DNA of 7,640 nt, taken from NCBI GenBank assembly GCA_003509805.1, contig DOMV01000158.1, positions 1,380 to 9,019 of the forward strand. Direction: 5' to 3'. Shown in pieces: positions 1 to 7,432 of the stretch (the stretch's first letter is position 1; every line of letters begins with the position of its first letter). The position numbers were made by a program, and so were the translations under genes. The DNA is from Planctomycetaceae bacterium (GTDB lineage Bacteria > Planctomycetota > Planctomycetia > Pirellulales > Thermoguttaceae). The notes beneath the pieces are model-generated. The model searched no databases, was not told where the DNA came from, and saw only the letters and a program-made list of their open reading frames with translations.

Positions 1-1026
1 AAAACGGGTTCCCCCGCCGGCTCTCCCGCGCTTTCGGAAAGCATGAGTGCGCTCAAGGATCAATTGAAAAATGTCATGAGCGCGAACTCGAAACGCGGGA
101 TTTCCATGACGAGCAACACGCCCGGCGACCTGATGGTCATGGCGTTGCCTTACGGGGCGGAGGCGATGGTTTTCCAGGCTTCCGGCGAACCGGCACGCAA
201 AGGGGACGCGACCAAGGGGAGTTACATTTATACGATCGGCAGCCTGTGCTGGAATTATCCGTGCGGGGGCAAGACATTGTTGCGGTCGAACGGGACAAAA
301 GTGGTCGCCCGGCTCGGGCACGGATATCAAAGCAAACCCTCGCAGTTTCTCTCGCTCCTAGCCATGTCGAACATTTTGGACGACTACGAAATGAAAGTCG
401 ACGGGGCTTCGTACCGGATCGCCGACCTGGTTGAATCGGAAAAAGCGGCCTGTCGCGCCGATGCGAACATGGCCCTGACGCTCGTCGGTCTTTCGTTTTA
501 CGCCCATGCGAAGGATCAATGGAGAAACGATCGCCGCGAAATGTGGTCGATCGATAAAATGGTCGCCTCCGAATTGAACCGTTCGATCGACCAGGGAACG
601 AGCGACGTGACGGACTGGCTCCTCGGGCTCACCTCCGCCGTCCAGCTTTACGCGGAAGACGGCGTCCGTTTTTCGCCCTCGATCGCCTTGGCGAAAAAAC
701 AGGTGTTGACCTACCATGAGTTCGTCATGTCGATTCAAAACGAGCAGGGACTTTGGCACCCGCACTTTTTCCTGTACAAGGGAACAAGCGACGATTTTTA
801 CGGGACGTTGCACGCGAGCGGCCATATCATGAGGTTCCTGGCCTGTTCGCTTTCCGACAAGGAATTGACCGAACCGAAAATGGTCGAGGCCGTCCGGTCG
901 CTCACGGCGAAAATCGGCCAGGTGCCTTCCGTTGCGAACGCCGTCATGCTGACCGATCACCAATTGGAATCGCTTGCCGTTTCGCTCCAGGCGTTGGCGA
1001 TTTACAACGATCGGGTATTTCAGTAG
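1..1026 (+). CDS. Planctomycete-type hypothetical protein, C-terminal part (5' end outside window)
   Basis: The function is unknown. The frame is open from the first base, and the 14 codons before the ATG at base 43 contain no stop and read as a Gly/Pro/Ser/Ala-rich linker. That ATG has only a GGAAAG one base upstream, too close to act as a normal ribosome site, so I read this as the end of a longer gene. Numbering from that ATG, visible blocks are YTIGSLCWNYPC (about 63-74), a GHGYQSKPSQFLSLLAMS segment (92-109), ADLVESEKAACR (127-138), an aromatic block WHPHFFLYKGTSDDFYG (238-254) followed by HASGHIMRFLA, and a final amphipathic region. The second half looks helical, and the spaced His/Trp blocks recall alpha/alpha-toroid repeats, but that is inference. 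No membrane segment is visible in this part. I recall similar blocks only in planctomycete proteins, some of which carry a doubtful 'ADP-ribosylation factor GAP' label that nothing here supports. If translation does start at 43, the product is 327 residues. Confidence 0.75.
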   Translation, partial: KTGSPAGSPALSESMSALKDQLKNVMSANSKRGISMTSNTPGDLMVMALPYGAEAMVFQASGEPARKGDATKGSYIYTIGSLCWNYPCGGKTLLRSNGTKVVARLGHGYQSKPSQFLSLLAMSNILDDYEMKVDGASYRIADLVESEKAACRADANMALTLVGLSFYAHAKDQWRNDRREMWSIDKMVASELNRSIDQGTSDVTDWLLGLTSAVQLYAEDGVRFSPSIALAKKQVLTYHEFVMSIQNEQGLWHPHFFLYKGTSDDFYGTLHASGHIMRFLACSLSDKELTEPKMVEAVRSLTAKIGQVPSVANAVMLTDHQLESLAVSLQALAIYNDRVFQ

Positions 1027-1082
1027 TTTCATTCCCCGGTGATCGCAGGAACCCCTTGCTTCGTTCCCCCGCTTCTCTTGCC

Positions 1083-1898
1083 ATGTCCATTCCGCTTCTT
1101 CAACTGGTTGCCTACCTTGATTCGCTTTTTCCGATACGACTGGCGGAAAAATGGGATCATGTCGGATTGCTTGTCGGTGACAGCGAACGGATCGTGCGGC
1201 GCGTGATGTGCTGTTTGACCGTGACGCCGCGAATCGTGGAGGAAGCGGTTCGCGAGCGGGTCGACATGGTCGTTTCGCATCATCCTTTTCCGTTTCATGC
1301 GATGCAACGGATCGTCGAAGGACCGGACAAGGAACCGGTCGGCGGGAGTATCGATGGAGGGATGATGCTCAACCTGATCGAAGGCCGGGTCGCCGTCTAC
1401 AGCCCGCACACCGCCCATGATTCCGGGCACAACGGCGTCAACGCCCAGCTTGCGGGCATGTTCGGCCTGGGCGGAATCCGGCCCCTCGTTCCGGATACAG
1501 AAGATCCCGGCGTCGGAACCGGTCGTATCGGGAAACTTCCCCAACCAGCGTCGTTGCTTTCGCTCGTCCACTTTCTCAAGGAGCGTCTTTCGCTTCCCTA
1601 TTGTCATTATGTCGGTGAACCGGGGAGCAGGGTCCAGACGCTTGCCGTCTGCTGCGGAGCCGCAGACGATTTCATCGCGACCGCCCGATCGAACGGGGCC
1701 GATGTCCTGGTACTCGGCGAAGCCCGTTTTCACGCCTGTCTTGAGGCTGAATCGCTTGGACTCGCCTTGCTCCTGCCGGGCCATTATCCCAGTGAACGCT
1801 TTGCCATGGACCGTCTTGCCGATCGCATTACCGCCGATTGGCCGACGCTCGAATGCTTCGCGTCACGTTGCGAAAACGATCCGGTCAAAGGACGGTAG
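1083..1898 (+). CDS. Nif3-like dinuclear metal center protein (YbgI/YqfO family)
   Basis: This 271-residue protein belongs to the Nif3/DUF34 family, cytoplasmic ring-forming proteins with a two-metal site. Members are often labelled 'GTP cyclohydrolase 1 type 2', but their physiological substrate is generally unsettled. The expected metal ligands are all visible: His66-His67 in VVSHHPFPFHAM, His109 and Asp113 in YSPHTAHDSGHNGVNAQLA, and His234 and Glu238 in the C-terminal GHYPSERFAM. Other family blocks are AEKWDHVGLLVGD (21-33), GTGRIGKL (145-152) and GADVLVLGE (205-213). The length matches the short form without the inserted PII-like domain of YqfO. The usual 'LD-T' after the first strand reads LTVT (45-48) here. 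I chose the ATG at 1083 because family homology starts right after it; the same frame is open back to 753 but would overlap the previous gene and adds nothing family-like. No Shine-Dalgarno precedes it. It lies 56 bases after the upstream gene and could be cotranscribed with it. The zinc-ribbon gene I recall beside nif3 in some genomes is absent. Confidence 0.93.
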   Translation: MSIPLLQLVAYLDSLFPIRLAEKWDHVGLLVGDSERIVRRVMCCLTVTPRIVEEAVRERVDMVVSHHPFPFHAMQRIVEGPDKEPVGGSIDGGMMLNLIEGRVAVYSPHTAHDSGHNGVNAQLAGMFGLGGIRPLVPDTEDPGVGTGRIGKLPQPASLLSLVHFLKERLSLPYCHYVGEPGSRVQTLAVCCGAADDFIATARSNGADVLVLGEARFHACLEAESLGLALLLPGHYPSERFAMDRLADRITADWPTLECFASRCENDPVKGR

Positions 1899-1899
1899 G

Positions 1900-2016
1900 C
1901 GGCGGAAGGAAGCGGGGAGCAGGGCGAGGAAACGCAGGCGGATTCCTTATTGCGACGGCTGAATCGCGTGTGGCCTGAAATTCTCATTTCTCCACGCTCA
2001 TTTCTCCCTTCCGCCG
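1900..2016. repeat. 10-bp perfect inverted repeat flanking the convergent gap
   Basis: The left arm CGGCGGAAGG (1900-1909) is the exact reverse complement of the right arm CCTTCCGCCG (2007-2016). The arms are 97 bases apart, the left one starting 2 bases after the nif3-like stop codon and the right one ending 9 bases before the glnE stop. Pairing does not extend beyond ten bases on either side. It could close a large stem-loop in transcripts from either strand, but the loop is long and no T-run follows. Confidence 0.5.
1983..2007. repeat. Two direct copies of an 11-base unit, period 14
   Basis: CTCATTTCTCC occurs at 1983-1993 and again at 1997-2007, separated by ACG. On the minus strand each copy reads GGAGAAATGAG, a ribosome-site-like GGAG followed by ATG, but the spacing is too short and the resulting frames end at once or oppose the nif3-like gene. 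It is probably a local slippage duplication. Confidence 0.6.
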
Positions 2017-2025
2017 GTGTGTCCT

Positions 2026-5000
2026 TTACGAAGCGGCCTTTTGAAAGATACGGTCGAATCGGGTCGCGATTTCCCGGGTCGCTTCATCGACCATGGCACG
2101 GAGCGTCTCGCCGGAAAGGATGTGGACCATTTGAGCGAGTTTTTCGAGGAGGTCCGGGTCATCCGGCAATCGGCTGGTCGAGGGCAAGTTCATCAGTCGC
2201 AGCGCGCTTTCGATCGTCCGCAAAAAACGATACCGCGTCACCAGCACATCCCGGTCGTCCGAAGCGAGGACGCCGGCCGATTCGAGGCGTTCGAGAGCGG
2301 CCAACGTGTTTTGCGTCCGGATTCCCGGAAAAGTGCTCCCGTATTTCAGTTGCAGCATCTGGACGATGAATTCGACGTCGACGATGCCGCCGGGACCGCG
2401 TTTGAGCTGGTCTTCGGTACTCGCCTCCTCAAGGCGACGGCGCATCTCGCGGATCGCGATCGCCATCTCCGGTTCCCATTTCCTGCACCGCAACGCGAAC
2501 TGGAGCGTCGCCGAAACCAGGTCGGACATTTCTGTGCGAATTTCCGGGAGCGGGTATAACCCGATGACCGAAGAGGGAACCGTGTAATAGCGGTCGCTCG
2601 CGAAGACGACTCTCGCCTTGGACAGGGTTTGTCGTTGCCACAGTTCGCCCGGCCCGTCGGAAAAATAACGCTTGAACGAATCGAGCGAAACGGCGAGCAT
2701 CCCTTTTTTTCCCATGGGCCTCAATCGCAGATCGACTTCGTACAGTTTTCCCCAGGGGCCGAATTGGCTTGTTCGTTTGACGATGCGTTGCGCGAGGATC
2801 GTGTAGAACATCTGCGAATCGATCGATTCGACCGCCGCCGGGTCCGGAAGCGGATAAAACGTCCTGTTCTCCTCGTCCAACCCGATCGGGCCGGTCGTTC
2901 CGTCGGCGTCGAAAAGAAAAAGCAGGTCGAGATCGCTATGGTAATTCATTTCCCAACCGCCGAATTTCCCGAGCCCGACGATGGCGAATCGGCCCAGGAA
3001 GGGAATTTGTTCGGTGTTGCCGGTTTCCGGATCGACATGATTGAACCGGACCATCGGGCAACCGTGTTTTTCGACCAGGTTGCGAAATTCGGCAAGGGCG
3101 ACCTGGGTCAGGCAGGCTTGGGCGACATCGGAAATGGCCGTCGTCGTTTCGCGGATATCGCTTTTTCCGAGCAGATCCCTTACGCCGACGCCGAGGATGC
3201 GGTCGTTCTTGAAGGCATGAAGGATCGGTTCCAATTGTTCCGCGCCCTTGACCAGTTGGGTCAACATGGCTTGCAGCTCTTCGAAACGGGGCAGGCGGTT
3301 GAAAACGAGGCTGTCCATAAGCCCGTCGAGCATTCCGGGATCGCGTTTGAGGATATCGGTCAGGTACGGGGCGAAAGCGCATAAACGTACGCAAAGCCGG
3401 AGCGAGGGGGGATTGAAGCTGAACAATTCCCACAACGTCGCTTTTCCGCCGATACTGTCGGCCACGCCGGCGAGTGTCTTGAGCGTCGAGTCCGGATCGG
3501 GCGTCCCGGCGATTTCCGCGAGTAACTGCGGGGCGATGGACGCGAGAAAATGCCGGCTTCGCCGCGTGGAAAAAAACGGGAGTTTCTCCTCTTCGAGGTC
3601 GATCAACGAACGATAGGCTTGTCCGACATCGCGGAATTTGTGTTTCCCGAGGACCTCGTCGATCATTTCCCGGGGGGGCGCAGGATCGAGGATGAGATCG
3701 ACTTCCGCGGCCGTTCGTTCGTCGTTGCTGAAAGCATCGTGCAGGAGGTGGTTCAGGATTTGCCGGTTGGCTTCCGTCTTCCGTTGATAGGCGTCCTTGA
3801 ACATGTCGACGACCGTTCGCCCCGAACCTTCGATGTAGCCCATGCGCAGGGCCAGTTTGCGAAGTTCCGAAATATCGGTGCGAAACGAATGGGTCTGCAA
3901 ATCGAACATGATCTGGAGGCGGTGTTCGATTTTCCTCAAAAAACGGTAATTCTCGGACAGGATTTCGCTTTCCTGGTAGGAAAGGCAGCCCGCTTTTTCG
4001 AGGCGGTTGATCGCTTCAAGCGTGTTGCCGATCCGTATGTTCGTCAATTCCCCCCCGCTGAGCAATTGGAGGAACTGGATCGCGAACTCGATGTCCCGAA
4101 TGCCGCCGCGGCCTGTTTTGACGTTGATCGTCCCGTCGCTCACGGCTTCATTGCTGCGTTCGATTTTGCGCTTAAGGGCCTTGATGCCGGAAATATCGGC
4201 GATCCCCAGGTAGCGCCGATAAATCCAGGGTTGGAGATTGGCGAGAAACTCCTCGCCGGTTTTTTTATTACCGGCAATGGGTCTCGCCTTGATGAAAGCC
4301 TGCCGCTCCCAAGTCCGGCCGAGCGTATCGTAATAGCGAAGCGCCTCGGCGACACTCATCGCCAGGATGCCCCGGCGCCCGTGGGGGCGCAGTCGCATAT
4401 CGACGCGGTAGGCGAGTCCGAGATCGGTCTGCGCGGAAAGGAGACGGACGATTTCGCGTCCCAATTCGGCAAAGTACTCCATGTTCCGCATCGATCCCCG
4501 GTCGGTGTCCCCTTCAATATCGTACAAAAACAACAGGTCGATGTCGCTTGAGTAATTCAGTTCTTTACCGCCCAGTTTACCGAGCGCGAGAACCGTAAAC
4601 TGGGCCGGCTGACCGTTCGGGCCCCGGGGCGTTCCCCGTTTGTTGAAAAGCCGGTTTCCCGCGATACGCAGCGCCCCTTCAACCACCGCGTCGGCGACGT
4701 AGGATATTTGCCGCGTTACCGTTTCGATCGCCTGGCGCCGGATGATGTCGCCATAGGCGATACGTAGCAGATGCCGCTGTTTGAATCGTCGCAGCGTTCG
4801 AAGAACGACGGCGTCTTTTTGGTTCAAATCAAGTTCGTCGAGCAGCTCTTTGAGCAATACCGGAAAGGGGAGCGGCTGTCCCTCGGTCTGGCGGACCATT
4901 TGAAACAGCGACGGTTCCCGGATGATCAGGTCGCTCAGGTATTGGCTGGTCGAGAAAATGTCCAGCAGGATCGGCAAGGCCAGGGCATCGTCGTGGAAAA

Positions 5001-5262
5001 GGCGTAGAACCGCATCGGAATCCAGGACGGCCTCGAAATAACGCGAGAGATTGTTCAACGCCATATCGGGGTCCGATGCCCAACGGATCTGCGGCAGGAG
5101 GTGTTGCAGCAGGGCATTCAAGCGGCAGGGTTGGACGCCGCTTTCAATAATGGCAAGCAGGTTCCGGTACGCTTTTTTCCCGTCGGAGAGTCCCGTTTCG
5201 AGGAGCCAATCCTCACAGCGGGCCGGATCGTTCAACAGCGATTCAAGTACGGCCAGGTCCAT
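2026..5262 (-). CDS. glnE: Bifunctional glutamine synthetase adenylyltransferase / adenylyl-removing enzyme
   Basis: This enzyme attaches AMP to glutamine synthetase to switch it off and removes it to switch it on, normally under control of PII (GlnB) and glutamine. The 1078-residue frame is intact and carries the family's two homologous halves. The N-terminal half, which performs removal in E. coli, has LGKLGGKELNYSSDIDL (227-243) with metal-binding Asp240 and Asp242, a third acid Asp288 in RVDMRLRP, and GRGGIRDIEF (384-393). The C-terminal half, which adenylylates, has LGKFGGWEMNYHSDLDL (764-780) with Asp777 and Asp779, Asp844 in YEVDLRLRP, and RGPGGIVDVEF (955-965). Both sites therefore look active. 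The protein is somewhat longer than the E. coli enzyme (about 945 residues). The ATG at 5262 fits the expected N-terminus (a DPARCEDWL block, then ASDPDMALNNLSRYF), although no Shine-Dalgarno precedes it. It lies 103 bases downstream of the secreted-protein gene on the same strand, with a terminator-like hairpin between. No glnA, glnB or glnD is in the window. Confidence 0.97.
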   Translation of the reverse strand: MDLAVLESLLNDPARCEDWLLETGLSDGKKAYRNLLAIIESGVQPCRLNALLQHLLPQIRWASDPDMALNNLSRYFEAVLDSDAVLRLFHDDALALPILLDIFSTSQYLSDLIIREPSLFQMVRQTEGQPLPFPVLLKELLDELDLNQKDAVVLRTLRRFKQRHLLRIAYGDIIRRQAIETVTRQISYVADAVVEGALRIAGNRLFNKRGTPRGPNGQPAQFTVLALGKLGGKELNYSSDIDLLFLYDIEGDTDRGSMRNMEYFAELGREIVRLLSAQTDLGLAYRVDMRLRPHGRRGILAMSVAEALRYYDTLGRTWERQAFIKARPIAGNKKTGEEFLANLQPWIYRRYLGIADISGIKALKRKIERSNEAVSDGTINVKTGRGGIRDIEFAIQFLQLLSGGELTNIRIGNTLEAINRLEKAGCLSYQESEILSENYRFLRKIEHRLQIMFDLQTHSFRTDISELRKLALRMGYIEGSGRTVVDMFKDAYQRKTEANRQILNHLLHDAFSNDERTAAEVDLILDPAPPREMIDEVLGKHKFRDVGQAYRSLIDLEEEKLPFFSTRRSRHFLASIAPQLLAEIAGTPDPDSTLKTLAGVADSIGGKATLWELFSFNPPSLRLCVRLCAFAPYLTDILKRDPGMLDGLMDSLVFNRLPRFEELQAMLTQLVKGAEQLEPILHAFKNDRILGVGVRDLLGKSDIRETTTAISDVAQACLTQVALAEFRNLVEKHGCPMVRFNHVDPETGNTEQIPFLGRFAIVGLGKFGGWEMNYHSDLDLLFLFDADGTTGPIGLDEENRTFYPLPDPAAVESIDSQMFYTILAQRIVKRTSQFGPWGKLYEVDLRLRPMGKKGMLAVSLDSFKRYFSDGPGELWQRQTLSKARVVFASDRYYTVPSSVIGLYPLPEIRTEMSDLVSATLQFALRCRKWEPEMAIAIREMRRRLEEASTEDQLKRGPGGIVDVEFIVQMLQLKYGSTFPGIRTQNTLAALERLESAGVLASDDRDVLVTRYRFLRTIESALRLMNLPSTSRLPDDPDLLEKLAQMVHILSGETLRAMVDEATREIATRFDRIFQKAAS

Positions 5263-5271
5263 GGAAATCGA

Positions 5272-5306
5272 GATGCCGGATGATATTGATCTTCAGGCCG
5301 GACATC
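5272..5306 (-). promoter_or_regulatory. Hairpin in the glnE leader, just before the start codon
   Basis: Read on the plus strand, GATGCCGG (5272-5279) pairs with CCGG-A-CATC (5298-5306), giving eight base pairs with one bulged base and an 18-base loop. In the glnE mRNA it would end about nine bases before the ATG, where a ribosome must land, and no Shine-Dalgarno is visible there. A role in translation control is inference; the sequence shows only the fold potential. Confidence 0.35.
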
Positions 5307-5353
5307 GAACGCGGAAAAAACCGGCGACCACGCCGCCCGGCTTGACGCTGAAG
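5291..5353. repeat. Six-base inverted repeat that overlaps the glnE leader hairpins
   Basis: CTTCAG (5291-5296) and CTGAAG (5348-5353) are reverse complements. The second copy overlaps the palindrome GTCCGGAC (5353-5360), which ends five bases downstream of the secreted-protein stop codon on the plus-strand map. CCGGAC also occurs directly at 5298-5303 and 5355-5360. These elements could allow alternative pairings in this 103-base gap, though six-base matches are common by chance. Confidence 0.35.
5315..5335 (-). terminator. Possible intrinsic terminator between the secreted-protein gene and glnE
   Basis: On the minus strand the sequence reads CGGCG, loop TGGT, CGCCG, then G and six T. That is a five-pair all-GC stem with a tetraloop, followed by a short T-run at 5320-5315. 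The stem is short and one base separates it from the T-run, so it may be partial, letting some transcription continue into glnE. It lies about 30 bases after the stop codon of the upstream gene, a normal terminator distance. Confidence 0.45.
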
Positions 5354-5365
5354 TCCGGACGCGGC

Positions 5366-7432
5366 TCATTTTTCCAAAATGAATCCCTTGATGAACCAGC
5401 CGTTTTCTTCGGAGACTCCGTAGATGCCCGCCGGGCCGAAGTTGCGCCGGATCGACTCGAATTCAGGCATCTTGCTCCCGTCGATCTGTTGTTTGCGGAC
5501 TGTTCCTTTGGGCGTGTCCGGCTTCGTCGCGATGGAGTTGACGATTTTGCCGAGAAGCGTCTGGGCCTCCGGCATTTTCCCTTCGCGAATCAATTCATAC
5601 GTCGGCCGGATCGTTTCATCCGTCCGGGCGAACATTTGGAAACAGTGCTTTTCCCGCGTAACGCCCATATCGGAAAAGACGAGATCGACGACTTTGTAAT
5701 CGGCGGCATCGGCGATGGAATCGATCGCCTCGTCGAAGCGATCTAGAATTTCCTGGAGATATTCGACATTGGTTCCGACGAACAGGCAACCGTTGGCGAC
5801 CGTGACGCCGCCTTTCGGAAAAATCGGATTCCGTTTTTCGTCGACATCGCTCACGTCTTGCTGTTCCTTCACGGGAGCGGGACCGAAGCCGCCTCCCAAA
5901 GGGGGAACGCCGGAATCGAAGCTGACCGGTTCGATGATATCCTCCGGCGGTTTGTTTTGCCAGATCACCTTTTCCCGGTAGAGGCTTTTCTGGATTTCCG
6001 GATCGTTGGCGAAAAGTTTTTCCAAGGCATCGGCGACCGCCGGGGGACTCGTTTCTTTCAATTCGACGGCCACCACGAGCGATTCACTGCTCACCGTAAT
6101 CGGGAGCGTGTATTTCGACATGAACAGGACGCGGCGTCCCAGGTGTTCGACCAGTTCCTTCCTGATATCGATCCGGGGACCGTTCGGGTCTTTTGCCAGT
6201 CCCTTGATGATATCCTCCCAAACGCCTTCTTCCTCCATAATCAGGGAATCGAAAAGAGAGCCGAAATTGTCGAAGATATCGAGCGGCTCGACATAGAGGG
6301 AAAAACAACTGGCCAAATCGCGGGGCATCCATTTCGGCGCCTTGAAATCGTCCCCGTTCGGAAAAGACAGCATCTTCATTGCCAAACGATACGGTTTCGG
6401 GGCGAGGATATAATTGCGATGCACCAATTCCATTGCCTCCGCCTTGATGGAAACGACGCCGCCGACGCCAAGAATCGCGTCAAAACCTTGTTCGGCAAGG
6501 ACATCGACGATCAACGGTTTGTTTTTCCGTTTTTCCGGTTTGGGAATGAGATTGGAAATCGCTTTCCCATAGGCGAGAGGCTCGACATACCAGCAAACCA
6601 GGGGCACGTTGTAATCCCCGTCTTGCGGTGCAACCTCTTCCGGTTGAATATCTTGCGCATCGGACGTGTTTTCCGCGGATTTATCCTCCGCATTCTCGTC
6701 CGCCTGACTCTCATCCGCCGCCTGTGCAGACGGTTCGGATTCTTTCGGCAAATCGCTTTTCAACCGTTCCTGAATTTGGACGTAAGAGGGAACCTCGGCA
6801 AGCGAATCCGCGAACACCCCGGATTTCAGCCTTTCCGCGAACAACTCAAGGAGAGGTTGCTGGTCGGCAAGAATCAAGTGACCACACGTAATCAGATAAT
6901 AGGCCTTGCGGTGCTTTCCCGTTTCCTCTTTCGGGGGAAAATCGAGAATGACGAGCTCCTCGTCACCGATGGTGTCTTTTTCCAGTGTCGCTCCGGCCCC
7001 GACAAACTGTTCGCACAAACGATCCAGATACCCTTTCGCTTTCTCTTCGCGCCCGGAAATATCCATGGTGAAAATGAAACCGGGGGGCAGGTCCGGAATA
7101 ACAACCAAGCCGGCCGCCAATTCCCCGCTCGGAATTTCCTCGATGCCTTCGAGCGTGATACCGAATTGATCGGTAAAGCGTTCGCCGATTTGGCGGCGCA
7201 CGTCCTTGACGAAAGGCTGCATCATGTCATCTTTCATCAATTTGCCGATCTGTGTTTTATTCCATTGCTTCGAAAGCGTGTTCAGACTCGTGATCGAGAA
7301 AAACCCTTTCGTCGTATCGGGAAAAAGCCGGTCTGCCGCCACATCGGCCGCAAACATGCTTTGAAAGGAGCCGGCAACCAGCAAACAAAACACAGGGGCG
7401 ATAATCAGCCGACGCAATTGAGTCAAACGCAC
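5366..7432 (-). CDS. Exported two-module hypothetical protein (planctomycete type)
   Basis: I do not recognise a named function. The 688-residue product starts with a signal peptide: a charged stretch ending in Arg7-Arg8, a hydrophobic core (LIIAPVFCLLVAG, 9-21) and probable cleavage near the alanines at 28-29. No lipobox is evident, so a periplasmic or secreted fate is likely. After export come a first module (about 34-202) that ends in GHLILADQQPLLELFAERL, an acidic Ser/Ala/Glu/Asp/Gln-rich linker (231-273), a middle section opening with CWYVEPLAYG, and a second module (369-566) that ends in NGCLFVGTNVEYLQEILDRF. The modules share a pattern of a 'display' strand, then a residue-counting helix, resembling the duplicated layout of DUF3352-like proteins; this is inference. 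A Gly/Pro-rich patch sits at about 505-520. I chose the GTG at 7432 because AAGGAG lies nine bases upstream and the signal peptide then begins directly. ATG starts at 7495 (712 residues) and 7567 (733 residues) are open in frame but would put an atypical leader before the signal peptide. Confidence 0.85.
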   Translation of the reverse strand: MRLTQLRRLIIAPVFCLLVAGSFQSMFAADVAADRLFPDTTKGFFSITSLNTLSKQWNKTQIGKLMKDDMMQPFVKDVRRQIGERFTDQFGITLEGIEEIPSGELAAGLVVIPDLPPGFIFTMDISGREEKAKGYLDRLCEQFVGAGATLEKDTIGDEELVILDFPPKEETGKHRKAYYLITCGHLILADQQPLLELFAERLKSGVFADSLAEVPSYVQIQERLKSDLPKESEPSAQAADESQADENAEDKSAENTSDAQDIQPEEVAPQDGDYNVPLVCWYVEPLAYGKAISNLIPKPEKRKNKPLIVDVLAEQGFDAILGVGGVVSIKAEAMELVHRNYILAPKPYRLAMKMLSFPNGDDFKAPKWMPRDLASCFSLYVEPLDIFDNFGSLFDSLIMEEEGVWEDIIKGLAKDPNGPRIDIRKELVEHLGRRVLFMSKYTLPITVSSESLVVAVELKETSPPAVADALEKLFANDPEIQKSLYREKVIWQNKPPEDIIEPVSFDSGVPPLGGGFGPAPVKEQQDVSDVDEKRNPIFPKGGVTVANGCLFVGTNVEYLQEILDRFDEAIDSIADAADYKVVDLVFSDMGVTREKHCFQMFARTDETIRPTYELIREGKMPEAQTLLGKIVNSIATKPDTPKGTVRKQQIDGSKMPEFESIRRNFGPAGIYGVSEENGWFIKGFILEK
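6614..6742 (-). other. Acidic low-complexity linker inside the exported protein
   Basis: About 43 residues (231-273 counted from the GTG start) are dominated by Glu, Asp, Ala, Ser and Gln, with no hydrophobic cluster and few aromatic residues. They separate the first module from the rest of the protein. Composition of this kind indicates a disordered, flexible spacer. The reading frame stays open and the flanking domains are in register, so it is not a sign of frame damage. Confidence 0.7.

Larger units (their letters stand above)
1899..2025. other. Convergent intergenic gap between the nif3-like gene and glnE
   Basis: The 3' ends of the two flanking genes face each other across 127 bases. 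I see no credible gene in it. It contains a 10-base perfect inverted repeat near its two ends and a short tandem repeat in its right half, both listed separately. Neither strand shows a stem followed at once by a T-run, so a classical intrinsic terminator cannot be assigned. Bidirectional termination through the long-range repeat is possible but speculative. Confidence 0.6.

Noticed and set aside
358..1032. 224-codon open frame on the minus strand opposite the left-hand gene
   Set aside because: It mirrors a GC-rich coding strand, its translation is rich in Arg/His/Gly with no recognisable motif, and the plus strand carries the family-like blocks.
753..1083. Upstream extension of the nif3-like frame to an ATG at 753
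   Set aside because: It overlaps the end of the previous gene, and the Nif3 family N-terminus begins at the ATG at 1083.
1029..1784. 251-codon minus-strand frame opposite the nif3-like gene
   Set aside because: The plus strand encodes a clear Nif3 protein with all metal ligands; the minus frame shows no domain and is a composition shadow.
1784..2007. Small minus-strand frames starting at the GGAGAAATG repeats after glnE
   Set aside because: GGAG lies only two bases from the ATG, one frame stops after five codons, and the other (67 codons from 1987) is antisense to the nif3-like gene with no motif.
3550..4551. 333-codon plus-strand frame inside glnE (also 2629-3384, 251 codons)
   Set aside because: These lie wholly antisense to well-supported GlnE catalytic domains and have low-complexity, Arg/Asp/Phe-rich translations typical of antisense frames.
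5051..5746. 231-codon plus-strand frame spanning the glnE start, the gap and the end of the exported-protein gene
   Set aside because: It runs antisense to two real genes and the structured gap, with no motif or ribosome site.
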